A stretch of DNA of 64,000 nucleotides from CBDFKU01 sp965248975 (GTDB lineage Bacteria > Chloroflexota > Dehalococcoidia > Lucifugimonadales > JAGWBF01): contig CBDFKU010000020.1 of assembly GCA_965248975.1 (NCBI GenBank), positions 248,001-312,000 on the forward strand. The letters run 5' to 3'. Every line of letters starts with the position of its first letter. Position 1 is the first letter of the stretch. Positions 49,550 to 57,846 of this stretch are shown here, in pieces. A program made the translations under genes and the position numbers. The notes under the pieces were generated by a model. It worked only from the letters and a program-made list of their open reading frames with translations. It had not been told where the DNA came from and did no database searches.

Positions 49550-50575
49550 TCATTCTATGACCGCCCGCGCCTCGCCGGTCTGAGGTACGACCTCTCCTAC
49601 TATCATGGCCTCCGGAACCGCTTTCCGCACGTCGCCCACTCGCTCAGGGGCGCACGCCAGAACCATGCCCAAGCCCATGTTGAACACCCGGAACATCTCG
49701 TCCTCTTCCACGGCGCCTTCGCTCTGAATGATTCGGAAGATCGGCTGGACGTCCCAGGCGCCTCCGCTGAACCGGGCTCCCAGACCCTCCGGCAGCACCC
49801 GGGGCACGTTGCCGGGCAGGCCGCCACCGGTGATGTGGGCGATTCCCTTGACCAATGGCAGCACCGGCTCCAGCAGCGGATGGTAACCCCTGTGGGGGAT
49901 CAGCAGGTCCTCTCCCAGGGTGTGATCCAGGTCGTCATAGCGGCGGTGGAGCACCGTCGGGTCCTCCTCGATGCGGAACACCTTCCGCACCAGAGAGAAG
50001 CCGTTGGTATGGACGCCGCTGGAGGGAACCCCTAGCAGGGCGTCGCCCGCGGCTATCATGGAGCCGTCTATGATGCGCTCACGCTCCACAGCGCCCACCA
50101 CGAAGCCTGCCAGGTCGAAGGCATCTCCAACGTATGTGCCCGGAAGCTGGGCCGTCTCTCCGCCGATGAGGGCGCAGCCGGACTCCTTGCAGGCCCAGGC
50201 GATGCCCCGTAGTAGGGCGTCCATCCGTTGGCCTTCGACCCGCTCCATGGATATGCAGTCCAGGAAGAACAGGGGTCTGGCGCCCTGGGTGAGGATGTCT
50301 CCCACGTTCAGGTTCACCAGGTCGATGCCCAGAGACTCGTAGTGACCTAGCAGAGAGGCTATCCTGGACTTGGTGCCGACGGTGTCGGTGCTGGACACCA
50401 GGACCGGCTCGCGGTAGCCGTCCAGGCGGTAGAGTCCGGCGAAGCCGCCCGAAGCGTTGAGGACCTGAGGGCCGTGGGTGATGCGGGAAAAGGCGCCTAT
50501 CCGCTCCTTGATGCCATCAAGGGCTTCCAGGTCGATTCCCGCGGATCTGTACGTCTCGCCCGTGGACACTCCCAT
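49550..50575 (-). CDS. purM: Phosphoribosylformylglycinamidine cyclo-ligase (AIR synthetase)
   Basis: 341 residues: SAGIDLEALDGIKERIGAFSRITHGPQVLNASGGFAGLYRLDG, VSSTDTVGTKSRIASLLG, DLVNLNVGDILTQGARPLFFLDCISM, GCALIGGETAQLPGTY, DALLGVPSSGVHTNGFSLVRKV, HITGGGLPGNVPRVLPEGLGA. All PurM blocks are present. PurM closes the imidazole ring of AIR with ATP. It leads the purM-(small orf)-purH-glycosyltransferase run. Confidence 0.96.
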   Translation of the reverse strand: MGVSTGETYRSAGIDLEALDGIKERIGAFSRITHGPQVLNASGGFAGLYRLDGYREPVLVSSTDTVGTKSRIASLLGHYESLGIDLVNLNVGDILTQGARPLFFLDCISMERVEGQRMDALLRGIAWACKESGCALIGGETAQLPGTYVGDAFDLAGFVVGAVERERIIDGSMIAAGDALLGVPSSGVHTNGFSLVRKVFRIEEDPTVLHRRYDDLDHTLGEDLLIPHRGYHPLLEPVLPLVKGIAHITGGGLPGNVPRVLPEGLGARFSGGAWDVQPIFRIIQSEGAVEEDEMFRVFNMGLGMVLACAPERVGDVRKAVPEAMIVGEVVPQTGEARAVIE

Positions 50576-50598
50576 CCCCCACCTTCAGCAGCACCTGA

Positions 50599-50629
50599 AG
50601 TATACAGTACACCGGAACGAGGGAGTCAA
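50599..50629 (-). promoter_or_regulatory. Possible promoter for purM-purH
   Basis: On the minus strand TTGACT (50624-50629) and TATACT (50599-50604) separated by 19 bases, which is long. TG directly before the -10 helps. It lies ~25 bases before the purM ATG. Confidence 0.4.
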
Positions 50630-50745
50630 GGTCGCCCGTTGGGACCTCCCATAATGGGCCGGCCGGAGGTCAAGGTTCGGTAACGAAGGGGAGGAAGCAA
50701 GGATGGAATGGCCAGGCCGATGCAGAACGGTAGCCTACTTGGCGG

Positions 50746-52197
50746 TTACGGGTTCTCCTGTGTATTCTCCAGCACCAGCTTGTCCATCTCCAGCTGCACC
50801 GGTATCGGATAGTTGCCGGTGAAACAGGCGTCGCAGAAGCCGCCACCTGAGCCCTTCACCACCTTAAGCAGACCCTTGACGCTGAGGTAACCCAGGGAGT
50901 CCGCCCCGATGAAGCGTTGGATCTCGTCCACGCTCTTGTTGGCCGCTATCAGCTCCCCCTTGGTCGCCATGTCCACCCCCAGGTGGCAGGGGTGGCGAAT
51001 GGGAGGGGCGCAGACCCGCATGTGGACCTCACTGGCTCCTGCCTTCCTGAGCAGGCTGACAACGTGGGGTGTGGTGGTGCCGCGTACGATACTGTCGTCC
51101 ACCACCACTACTCGCTTGCCGCTTATCACCTCGGGCAACGGGTTGAACTTCAGCCTCACGCCGAGGTCCCGCATCCGCTGGTCGGGCTCTATGAAGGTGC
51201 GGCCGACGTAGCGGTTCTTAACCAGCCCGTCGCTGTAGGGGATGGAAGATTCCTGGGAGTAGCCGACGGCGGCGGCGGTGGCCGAGTCGGGCACACCTAT
51301 GACCACGTCGGCGTCGACGGGATGCTCCCGGGCGAGCTGGGCGCCCATCGCCTTGCGGCTGGTGTACACCAGCTTGTCGTCCAGGATGCTATCGGGGCGG
51401 GCGAAGTAAATCAGCTCGAAGACGCAGAGCGCCCTCCGCCCCTCCGCGCCGGCCCAGACGAATGACCTGAGGCCGTTCTCGTCGATCAGCACCGACTCTC
51501 CTGGCTCCAGCTCCCGCAGGAAGGTGGCCCCCAGGTGGTCCATGGCGCAGCTCTCCGAGGCGATCACCCAGCCTCCGTTCAGCTTGCCCAGGCACATAGG
51601 CCTGACCCCCAGCGGGTCGCGTATACCCATCAGAGTGTCGCGGGTGAGGGCCACCGCGGAGAATGCGCCCTGGAGGGAGCGCTGGCAGTGGGAGATGCGC
51701 TCTTCCCACGACTGTCCAGGGGCATTGGCCAGGAAGTAAGCCATGACCTCCGAGTCGGTGGAGGAGGTGAAGCTGCAGCCCCACTCCTCGCTTAGCTCTC
51801 GCTGAAGCTGTGGGGCGTTGACCACGTTGCCGTTGTGTCCCAGGGCCAGCTCGCCGTGAACGCCCTTCACCAGGAAGGGCTGAGCGTTGGAAGCCCGGCT
51901 GGATCCGGTGGTCGAGTAGCGGGTGTGGCCGATGGCCATGGAGCCCACCAGCGGAGCCAACTCGTCCTCGCGGAAGACCTGGCTCACCAGACCCATGTCG
52001 GAGTGGGTCCTTATGGAGATGCCGTCGGAGGCGGCGACACCGGCGCTTTCCTGTCCGCGGTGCTGAAGGGCGAAGAGGCCGAAGAAGGCGATACGGCTGG
52101 CGTCCCCCTCAGGGGCGTATACGCCCACCACCCCGCATTCCTCTCTCGGGCTATCGTCCGTTGTCCCTGGTTGGGGTAGACCGCCCCTATAGCTCAC
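50746..52197 (-). CDS. purF: Amidophosphoribosyltransferase
   Basis: 483 residues. The glutaminase nucleophile is C21 in EECGVVGVYAPEG, behind a 20-residue propeptide that would be removed. Next are FALQHRGQESAGVA, GHTRYSTTGSSRASNAQPF and the PRPP loop VVVVDDSIVRGTTT. The C-terminal FCDACFTGNYPIPV suits the Bacillus-type 4Fe-4S enzyme. It catalyses the first committed purine step. The start is GTG at 52197, six bases after a TATAAT, so the mRNA is probably leaderless. Confidence 0.95.
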   Translation of the reverse strand: MSYRGGLPQPGTTDDSPREECGVVGVYAPEGDASRIAFFGLFALQHRGQESAGVAASDGISIRTHSDMGLVSQVFREDELAPLVGSMAIGHTRYSTTGSSRASNAQPFLVKGVHGELALGHNGNVVNAPQLQRELSEEWGCSFTSSTDSEVMAYFLANAPGQSWEERISHCQRSLQGAFSAVALTRDTLMGIRDPLGVRPMCLGKLNGGWVIASESCAMDHLGATFLRELEPGESVLIDENGLRSFVWAGAEGRRALCVFELIYFARPDSILDDKLVYTSRKAMGAQLAREHPVDADVVIGVPDSATAAAVGYSQESSIPYSDGLVKNRYVGRTFIEPDQRMRDLGVRLKFNPLPEVISGKRVVVVDDSIVRGTTTPHVVSLLRKAGASEVHMRVCAPPIRHPCHLGVDMATKGELIAANKSVDEIQRFIGADSLGYLSVKGLLKVVKGSGGGFCDACFTGNYPIPVQLEMDKLVLENTQENP

Positions 52198-52203
52198 GCT
52201 GGC

Positions 52204-52233
52204 ATTATAATCCCGGTCCTAAAATCGGGTCAA
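52204..52233 (-). promoter_or_regulatory. Promoter giving a predicted leaderless purF mRNA
   Basis: On the minus strand TTGACC (52228-52233), 18 bases, TATAAT (52204-52209), then six bases and the GTG start. Confidence 0.72.
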
Positions 52234-52242
52234 TAGAGTGCT

Positions 52243-52271
52243 TTGCCAAAATCACGCTGGGACGGTATAGT
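52243..52271 (+). promoter_or_regulatory. Sigma70-like promoter for the F420:NADP reductase gene
   Basis: TTGCCA (52243-52248), 17 bases, TATAGT (52266-52271). It diverges from the purF promoter, the -35 boxes ten bases apart. Confidence 0.65.
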
Positions 52272-52328
52272 TTACGGGATATTATAGTAACTTCGAACGA
52301 GCACATAGGGCTCGGGAGGGGGCACGCT

Positions 52329-52973
52329 TTGCTGGCGTTTCTTGGCGGAACGGGGCCCGAGGGCCGGGGACTTGCCCTGCGTCTTGCCATTGCGGGCGAG
52401 GAAGTCATTATCGGCTCGCGGGACGACACCAGGGGGCGGGAAACAGCGGAAAAGCTCAGAGAGCTGGCGCCAGGGGCGGCTATCTCGGGCGACTCTAATG
52501 CGGTGGCGGCCCGTCGCGGGGACGTAGCCTTCGTCACCATGCCCTACGAGGGGCAGAAGCTCATCCTGGAGCAGGTAGCCGAGCATCTGGCCGGCAAGGT
52601 GATCGTCGACGTGATCGCGCCCTTGGCGGTCACCAAGGGCAGGGCCAGGGCTGTGCCGGTAGAGGAAGGCTCCGCGTCGATGCAGGCCCAGGCCCTGCTA
52701 CCCGACTCCTTCGTCGTGGCTGCGTTCCAGAACATCAGCGCGGAGGATCTTATCATCCCCGACCGGGTCATGGAGGGAGACGTGGTTGTGTGTTCCGACC
52801 ACGCGGGTCCCAAGGACCAGGTGATGCAGATGGTGAAACAGATCAGGGACCTGAGGCCGGTGGACGGCGGGGGATTAGAGAACTCCAAGTACGTGGAGGA
52901 GCTGACTGCCCTGCTGCTCAACATTAACCGCATCTACAAGGTCCACTCCATGATAAAGATCGTGGGGATCTAA
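52329..52973 (+). CDS. npdG: NADPH-dependent F420 reductase (NpdG-like)
   Basis: 214 residues: LAFLGGTGPEGRGLALRLAIAGEEVIIGSRDDTRG is the dinucleotide loop with the Ser-Arg that reads the NADP phosphate. AFVTMPYEGQ and VAAFQNISAEDLI follow, and the end NINRIYKVHSMIKIVGI is typical. The enzyme moves hydride between F420 and NADP. It implies that the cell uses F420, in keeping with the LLM protein at 59951. The start is TTG at 52329 with GGGAGGGGG six bases upstream; the frame is open further but crosses the promoter. Confidence 0.9.
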   Translation: MLAFLGGTGPEGRGLALRLAIAGEEVIIGSRDDTRGRETAEKLRELAPGAAISGDSNAVAARRGDVAFVTMPYEGQKLILEQVAEHLAGKVIVDVIAPLAVTKGRARAVPVEEGSASMQAQALLPDSFVVAAFQNISAEDLIIPDRVMEGDVVVCSDHAGPKDQVMQMVKQIRDLRPVDGGGLENSKYVEELTALLLNINRIYKVHSMIKIVGI

Positions 52974-53305
52974 AGCAGCCGAGACGTATTCCCAGAAAAA
53001 GCGGGCCGGCGGACCGATCGATCCGCAGTTGCCCTTCCACGGTGCCAGCCCGAAAACAGAAACCTCCTCGGCTACCGAGCCTGCCGCTGTCCCCCGTAGC
53101 ACCGTCCAGAGCCTTTTCCTGTCCAGAGGAAAGTAGTTTCCATTCGCCCTGATCTTGTCGGAGGGCGCCCCCCATGGTTCGACAAGTTTTCACGAAGGAT
53201 AGCTACACCGCAGCGTATGAAAATCTGTCTATTTTCAAAGAAAGCTCACCATGTTTGGTAGCTTCCTCCGACCAAAGGTAATCGAACTGTAGTACATAGG
53301 CACCC
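52974..53305. other. Gene-free stretch after npdG
   Basis: No credible gene. It holds half a copy of the dispersed palindromic repeat (53174-53198) and an A/T-rich segment before the csoR promoter. Weak frames on the minus strand show no family likeness. Confidence 0.6.
53174..53198. repeat. Dispersed intergenic repeat, partial copy C
   Basis: ATGGTTCGACAAGTTTTCAC followed by GAAGG. It matches the left arm of copies A and B; the right arm is lost. Confidence 0.5.
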
Positions 53306-53335
53306 TTGAAACCTGCTTATCGTACGTGATACAAT
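53306..53335 (+). promoter_or_regulatory. Promoter of the csoR-copA operon
   Basis: TTGAAA (53306-53311), 18 bases, TACAAT (53330-53335). The CsoR-type operator begins nine bases after the -10 box, overlapping the transcription start. Confidence 0.7.
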
Positions 53336-53343
53336 TATAGCAA

Positions 53344-53360
53344 ACCCCCTCCCAGGGGGT
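53344..53360. promoter_or_regulatory. CsoR-type operator
   Basis: A perfect inverted repeat ACCCCCT-CCC-AGGGGGT. G/C-tract palindromes of this kind are the known binding sites of CsoR. Repressor bound here would block initiation; Cu(I) would release it. Confidence 0.75.
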
Positions 53361-53380
53361 ATGGGTTGAGGTGTTAAGAG

Positions 53381-53647
53381 ATGCTGCCCGACGTCAAGAG
53401 CGACGCCCTGAAGAGGTTCAACTACATCGAGGGACACCTTTCGGGGGTGAAGAGGATGGTGGAGGACGAGGTCTACTGCGTGGACGTCCTCAAGCAGACC
53501 TTCGCCATCCGGCGGGCCATCGAGAAGGTCGAGGCGATGCTCCTGAAGGGCCATCTGGACACTTGCGTCGTCGAGGGTATAAAGGAAGGCCGCGACACCG
53601 AGGTCCTGGGTGAGCTGGTGGAGCTCTACGAGCTGGCCAACAAGTAG
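53381..53647 (+). CDS. csoR: Copper-sensing transcriptional repressor CsoR
   Basis: 88 residues, all helical. The Cu(I) ligands C33, H58 and C62 are present with the correct spacing (C-x24-H-x3-C) in VYCVDVLKQ and GHLDTCVV. It releases DNA when Cu(I) binds. It lies immediately before copA and after its own likely operator, so it is autoregulated. Confidence 0.92.
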   Translation: MLPDVKSDALKRFNYIEGHLSGVKRMVEDEVYCVDVLKQTFAIRRAIEKVEAMLLKGHLDTCVVEGIKEGRDTEVLGELVELYELANK

Positions 53648-53671
53648 GAACCGTAAAGGTTTCGTTCTACC

Positions 53672-56191
53672 ATGACTGATACGGCGAACAGAAGTAAGCT
53701 GCTGCACCTGCCGGTGGAAGGGATGACCTGCGCCTCCTGTGTGGCCCACGTGGAGGGCGCGCTGAAGGCGGTTCCGGGGGTCTCCTCGGTGAAGGTGAAC
53801 CTGGCAACAGAGTCGGCCACCGTGGAAGTCGGCTCGGCTGGAGTGCCCATCGACGAGATAGTTGCAGCCGTCGATGGGGCGGGCTACGGGGTGCCCCTGG
53901 AGCGGACCAGTCTGAACATCGTGGGAATGACCTGCGCCGCCTGCGTTGCCAGCGTGGAAAAAGCGCTCTCGGGCGTCCTCGGCGTGAAGTCCGCCAGCGT
54001 GAACCTGGCCACCGAAAGGGCCACGGTGGCGTACGTTCCCGGCATGGCATCCATGCAAGAACTTCGCGACGCCGTCAGCGCGGCCGGGTACAGGCTGGAA
54101 GGTTCCACGGAAGGGATGGACGAGCCGCGCGAGATGGACCGCCTGTCCCGGGTCAAGGAGATACGGGGGCTCCGCGACAGGTTCGCCGTCGCCGCATCCC
54201 TGGCCGCCATCCTATTCCTGGGCAGCTTCGACGGATTCCCCTGGGTCTCGACCCTCATGGACCGGGCCTACTATCCCTTCATTCTGTGGGCGCTGGCGAC
54301 TCCGGTACAGTTCTGGGCCGGCAAGATGTTCTACGTCTCCGGAATCGGGGCGCTGAGGCATCGGACGGCCAACATGCATACCCTCATTGCCCTGGGCACC
54401 AGCGTGGCCTACGGGTACAGCGTGGCCATTGCCTTTATCCTCGCCGTCTCACCCGAAACCCTGTCCGTCCGCGGCATCGAGGGCTCGGTGTACTTCGACA
54501 CCGGAGCCATCATCATCGCCTTGATCCTCCTGGGGCGCTTCCTTGAGGCAAGGGCCAAGGGGCAGACCTCCGAGGCCATTCGTCGGCTGATCGGACTCAG
54601 GCCGGCCACCGCCAGGGTGATCCGTGACCTCAGGGAAGTGGACCTGCCCGTGGACGAAGTCGTGCCTGGCGACCTGATACTGGTACGCCCGGGAGAGAGG
54701 GTGCCGGTGGACGGGGAGGTGGTGCAGGGAAGGTCCTCGGTAGACGAGTCCATGCTCACCGGGGAGAGCATGCCCGTAGAGAAGGACCGCGGGTCCGCGG
54801 TGTTCGGGGCGACGATAAACAGGACGGGCGCCTTCCGCTACAGTGCCACCAGGGTGGGCAGGGACACCCTGCTCGCCCAGATCATTCGGCTGGTGGAGGA
54901 GGCCCAGGGCTCACGGGCTCCCATACAGCGGATGGCCGACGTGGTGTCGGCCTACTTCGTGCCTGCGGTGCTGGGAATTTCGGTGCTAGCCTTCCTCTTC
55001 TGGCTGCTGGTGGGACCCGATCCGTCCCTGACCTATGCTTTACTGGTAATGGTTGCAGTGTTGATAATCGCCTGCCCTTGCGCCCTGGGCCTGGCCACGC
55101 CGACGGCAATCATGGTGGGCACCGGCAAGGGCGCCGAGAAGGGTGTGCTTATACGCAGCGCGGAGGCTCTGGAGCGCGCCCACGCGGTCGACACGGTGGT
55201 TCTGGACAAAACCGGCACCCTCACGGTGGGCCGGCCCACGGTCACGGACCTGATTACGCTGACGGGTGGTGAAGAACGTCTGATGAGGTTGGCGGCTTCG
55301 GTCGAGCATGCCTCCGAACATCCCCTGGCCGAGGCGATCGTGGCGTACGCCCGGGAGGGCGGGACCGAGACGGAAGAGGTAGAGGACTTCGAGGCAATAC
55401 CAGGACAGGGGGTACGGGCCACCCTTCATGGGGAGCCGGTGGTCCTGGGAAACCGGGAGCTGATCCGGGAGATGGGTCTACACCTGGACGGCCTGGAGGC
55501 AAGGGTAGCCGTCCTTGCCGATCAGGGTAAGACCACGGTCTTCATCGCTTCAGGAGGCGAGGTCCTGGGAGCGATAGCGGTCGCCGACACCCTCAAACCG
55601 GAAGCGGCCGAGGTGGTAGCTCGGATGCAGCAGATGGGCCTGGAGGTCGTCATGCTCACCGGAGATAATCGGAGCGCTGCCACTGCGGTGGCCGCCCAAC
55701 TGGGCATCGACCGGGTTGTCTCCCAAGTGCTGCCCCAGGATAAGGCAGAGGTGATTGGGGGCCTTCAGCAAGAGGGCAGGGTCGTGGCCATGGTGGGCGA
55801 CGGCATCAACGATGCCCCGTCTCTGGCCCGGGCCGACATCGGGGTGGCCATGGGCACCGGGACAGACGTGGCCATGGAGTCGTCTGACATTACCCTGATG
55901 CGGGGCGATCTCAACGGCCTGCTGATCGCCTTCCGGCTCAGCCGTGGCACCATTCGCACTATAAAGCAAAATCTGTTCTGGGCCTTCTTCTACAACGCAC
56001 TGCTGATTCCCGTAGCCGCCGGGGTGCTCTACCCCCTCTTCAGCCATCTGGGGGGAGTCCCATCTGGGCTTCACTTCTTCTTCGGCGACCTGGGCCTGCT
56101 GAACCCGGTTCTCGCGGCCCTGGCGATGGCGTTTAGCTCTGTGACGGTGGTGACTAACTCCCTCAGACTACGGCGGTTGAAGCTCGCCTAG
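53672..56191 (+). CDS. copA: Cu(I)-exporting P1B-type ATPase
   Basis: 839 residues. Two N-terminal heavy-metal domains: GMTCASC (C20, C23) and GMTCAAC (C88, C91). Then eight membrane helices with the CPC motif in IIACPCALGLATPTA, actuator TGES (SMLTGESMPVEKD), phosphorylation site DKTGTLTVG, the SEHPLAEAI His-Pro pair and MVGDGINDAPSLA hinge. This is a P1B-1 Cu(I) exporter. It is 25 bases after csoR and followed by a glutaredoxin-like gene. Confidence 0.95.
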   Translation: MTDTANRSKLLHLPVEGMTCASCVAHVEGALKAVPGVSSVKVNLATESATVEVGSAGVPIDEIVAAVDGAGYGVPLERTSLNIVGMTCAACVASVEKALSGVLGVKSASVNLATERATVAYVPGMASMQELRDAVSAAGYRLEGSTEGMDEPREMDRLSRVKEIRGLRDRFAVAASLAAILFLGSFDGFPWVSTLMDRAYYPFILWALATPVQFWAGKMFYVSGIGALRHRTANMHTLIALGTSVAYGYSVAIAFILAVSPETLSVRGIEGSVYFDTGAIIIALILLGRFLEARAKGQTSEAIRRLIGLRPATARVIRDLREVDLPVDEVVPGDLILVRPGERVPVDGEVVQGRSSVDESMLTGESMPVEKDRGSAVFGATINRTGAFRYSATRVGRDTLLAQIIRLVEEAQGSRAPIQRMADVVSAYFVPAVLGISVLAFLFWLLVGPDPSLTYALLVMVAVLIIACPCALGLATPTAIMVGTGKGAEKGVLIRSAEALERAHAVDTVVLDKTGTLTVGRPTVTDLITLTGGEERLMRLAASVEHASEHPLAEAIVAYAREGGTETEEVEDFEAIPGQGVRATLHGEPVVLGNRELIREMGLHLDGLEARVAVLADQGKTTVFIASGGEVLGAIAVADTLKPEAAEVVARMQQMGLEVVMLTGDNRSAATAVAAQLGIDRVVSQVLPQDKAEVIGGLQQEGRVVAMVGDGINDAPSLARADIGVAMGTGTDVAMESSDITLMRGDLNGLLIAFRLSRGTIRTIKQNLFWAFFYNALLIPVAAGVLYPLFSHLGGVPSGLHFFFGDLGLLNPVLAALAMAFSSVTVVTNSLRLRRLKLA

Positions 56192-56223
56192 GCACATCGG
56201 GACGGCAGATCAATGCCGTCAAG

Positions 56224-56253
56224 TTGCAAAAGGGGAAGCCGTCGGAATAAAAT
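56224..56253 (+). promoter_or_regulatory. Promoter of the glutaredoxin-like gene
   Basis: TTGCAA (56224-56229), 18 bases, TAAAAT (56248-56253), ~35 bases before the start codon. It gives the gene its own start in addition to read-through from copA. Confidence 0.55.
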
Positions 56254-56288
56254 ATGTGTGTCCTACGAATACGTAGAGGAGAGACCCG

Positions 56289-56519
56289 TTGACCCAAGAG
56301 AAGATCGCCACCATCACTATCTACACCCACCCCGACTGCTCCTACTCCACGGCTGCCAAGGACGACTTCATCAGGGATGGGGTGGAGTTCTACGAGATCG
56401 ACGTCTCCCGTCACCCGGAAGCGGTGCCCGATCTGGAGAAGCTGACCGGGGGTGAGCGCATCACTCCGGTGATAGTCGAGGGCGACACCGTGACCGTTGG
56501 CTATCATGGCGTGGGCTGA
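56289..56519 (+). CDS. Glutaredoxin-like protein with monothiol CSYS site
   Basis: 76 residues of thioredoxin fold: ATITIYTHPDCSYSTAAKDDFIRDGVEFYEIDVSRHPEAVPDLEKLTGGERITPVIVEGDTVTVGYHG. The active site DCSYS has one Cys, in place of CPYC. The TPVIV cis-Pro and the GYHG end are normal. It starts at TTG with AGAGGAGAG before it. Beside copA it may help copper or thiol balance (inference). Confidence 0.82.
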   Translation: MTQEKIATITIYTHPDCSYSTAAKDDFIRDGVEFYEIDVSRHPEAVPDLEKLTGGERITPVIVEGDTVTVGYHGVG

Positions 56520-56531
56520 GCCTTCGACTAG

Positions 56532-56548
56532 CGGGGCAGTCTGCCCCG
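56532..56548 (+). terminator. Short hairpin after the glutaredoxin-like gene
   Basis: A 7-bp perfect stem CGGGGCA/TGCCCCG with a GTC loop, 12 bases after the stop, but no T run follows. Confidence 0.35.
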
Positions 56549-56567
56549 TGACCGGTCCACACCTTCG

Positions 56568-56596
56568 TTGACAGAGACTCCGGCGAGTCATACAAT
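56568..56596 (+). promoter_or_regulatory. Consensus promoter of tRNA-Asp
   Basis: TTGACA (56568-56573), exactly 17 bases, TACAAT (56591-56596), ~25 bases before the tRNA. Confidence 0.85.
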
Positions 56597-56621
56597 CGAG
56601 TTATCGTTCCTACCCCTCAGC

Positions 56622-56698
56622 GGACCCGTGGTGTAGTGGCCTAACATGCGGCCCTGTCAAGGCCGAGATCGCCGGTTCGAATCCGGTCGGGTCCGCCA
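56622..56698 (+). tRNA. tRNA-Asp (anticodon GTC)
   Basis: 77 bases. Acceptor GGACCCG pairs with CGGGTCC; discriminator G and encoded CCA follow. The anticodon stem CGGCC/GGCCG frames CTGTCAA with GTC at 56656-56658. The T arm is GCCGG-TTCGAAT-CCGGT. CTTTTTT directly after is the terminator. The 3' 20 bases recur at 57827. Confidence 0.96.
56679..56698 (+). repeat. att-like direct repeat within the tRNA-Asp 3' end
   Basis: GAATCCGGTCGGGTCCGCCA, covering the T-loop end, acceptor strand and CCA. Identical to 57827-57846. Confidence 0.85.
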
Positions 56699-56741
56699 CT
56701 TTTTTCGTAGCTAATTCCCTCCCTCCTTCAGCTTTGCAGGT

Positions 56742-56785
56742 ATCGCTTGCTCCGACCCCTTAGCTTTGAGGGTCGGAGCAGCGAT
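56742..56785. other. Long hairpin at the left end of the tRNA-flanked remnant
   Basis: A 16-bp stem with a single bulged T: ATCGCT(T)GCTCCGACCC pairs with GGGTCGGAGCAGCGAT, loop CTTAGCTTTGA. No T run follows, so termination is not its obvious role. The rest of 56699-57033 holds no gene. Confidence 0.7.
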
Positions 56786-57033
56786 CTTCTCCAACTGGTT
56801 TGATGAGAGACTGTCCAACCGTGGACCTTAACTTCGATTCGTTTTTCAGGTTTTAGTTCGACCCTCTCCCATCTCCACCGTTGGGTTGTAACGCTGCGTG
56901 AGGCTGGTCTTTGGTTCAGCCTCTTTGTTTTATGTGGCGGCGCAGGCTACCCCTATGCTAATCTTGGTGTGAATATTACGATGAACCGTAAGCCTTTCCT
57001 TTTACTCGGCATACCAAGGCGCAGAGATGAGCC

Positions 57034-57778
57034 ATGATTGAACGCCGACGGCTCGATAAAGGTGCACTCACCGCCGCTCAGATTATCATCGTCGGCGCAC
57101 TCTGGTTGGTCAGCGTTTCGGTGTTCGCTGTGTCAATCTACGTTGTCGCCAGCCAACTGGTCACAGACGGATCGTCCTTGGTGCCACTAGTCGGCATTGG
57201 TGCTATCCTGAGCTTTATGGCTGCCGTTCCGACCACCCTTTTTATCGTCAATACTGTGTTCCGCTATCTGTATTACCGGAAGGTAAGTGCGACACTTGTC
57301 GTGAGGACCGACCGCAGTAGCTATCGACCCGGAGACGACATCAGGGTAACTGTATTCATTGACACTGACCAGCGTTTGCGGATCTGGGGCGGCTGGGCCC
57401 GCTTGATTTGGGCTCGGGCGGTAGGGGAAGGAGGATATAACGATGACCTGCTATCGGTGTGCTCCCTCCTTCCTTGGGCAGGGAAGGAGCTATTACACGG
57501 CGATTCATACGAATCGACGGTCACTTTGTGACTCCCTACCGATATTCTGAGCCGTTTAGAGAAGGAGGATTTGGTTAGGCTGGACGTAGCTCTGAATACA
57601 TCCCCAAAAGCCGACGCTAAAGTTGAGATGGTGCTGTACGGTTTGGGTGGACAGCCTGCCATTCGAGGTTTCTGACAAGGTGTACGAATCGTTGTCCGTC
57701 GGAGATGAGGTGCTCGTCACCTTCAGGCCAGGGGACAAGAGAGTTGTCACGCTACGGAAGGTAGGCTATCGGGAATAG
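57034..57778 (+). pseudogene. Degraded membrane-protein gene in the tRNA-flanked remnant
   Basis: An intact first part (57034-57531, 165 residues) has two membrane segments (~15-45, ~50-75) and a beta domain (VSATLVVRTDRSSYRPGDDIRVTVFIDTDQ). An in-frame TGA (57529-57531) then interrupts it. The same frame goes on LPTDILSRLEKEDLVRLDVALNTSPKADAKVEMVLYG. A shift near 57640-57650 gives VWVDSLPFEVSDKVYESLSVGDEVLVTFRPGDKRVVTLRKVGYRE to a stop at 57778. So the original was ~245 residues, broken by one stop and one frameshift. Function unknown. Confidence 0.7.
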
Positions 57779-57826
57779 GATTCGTCTAGCTAATGGCCCA
57801 TAAATAGTGCAGGTATTGCCTGCCCA

Positions 57827-57846
57827 GAATCCGGTCGGGTCCGCCA
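57827..57846 (+). repeat. Distal att-like direct repeat
   Basis: A second GAATCCGGTCGGGTCCGCCA, not followed by a T run and not part of a tRNA. Confidence 0.85.

Larger units (their letters stand above)
56699..57846 (+). mobile_element. Remnant of an integrated element at tRNA-Asp
   Basis: Bounded by the tRNA-Asp 3' end and a second copy of its last 20 bases (57827-57846), the mark left by tyrosine-recombinase integration at tRNA genes. No integrase remains. The cargo is one degraded gene and a strong hairpin. Composition is more AT-rich than the neighbours. Confidence 0.75.
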
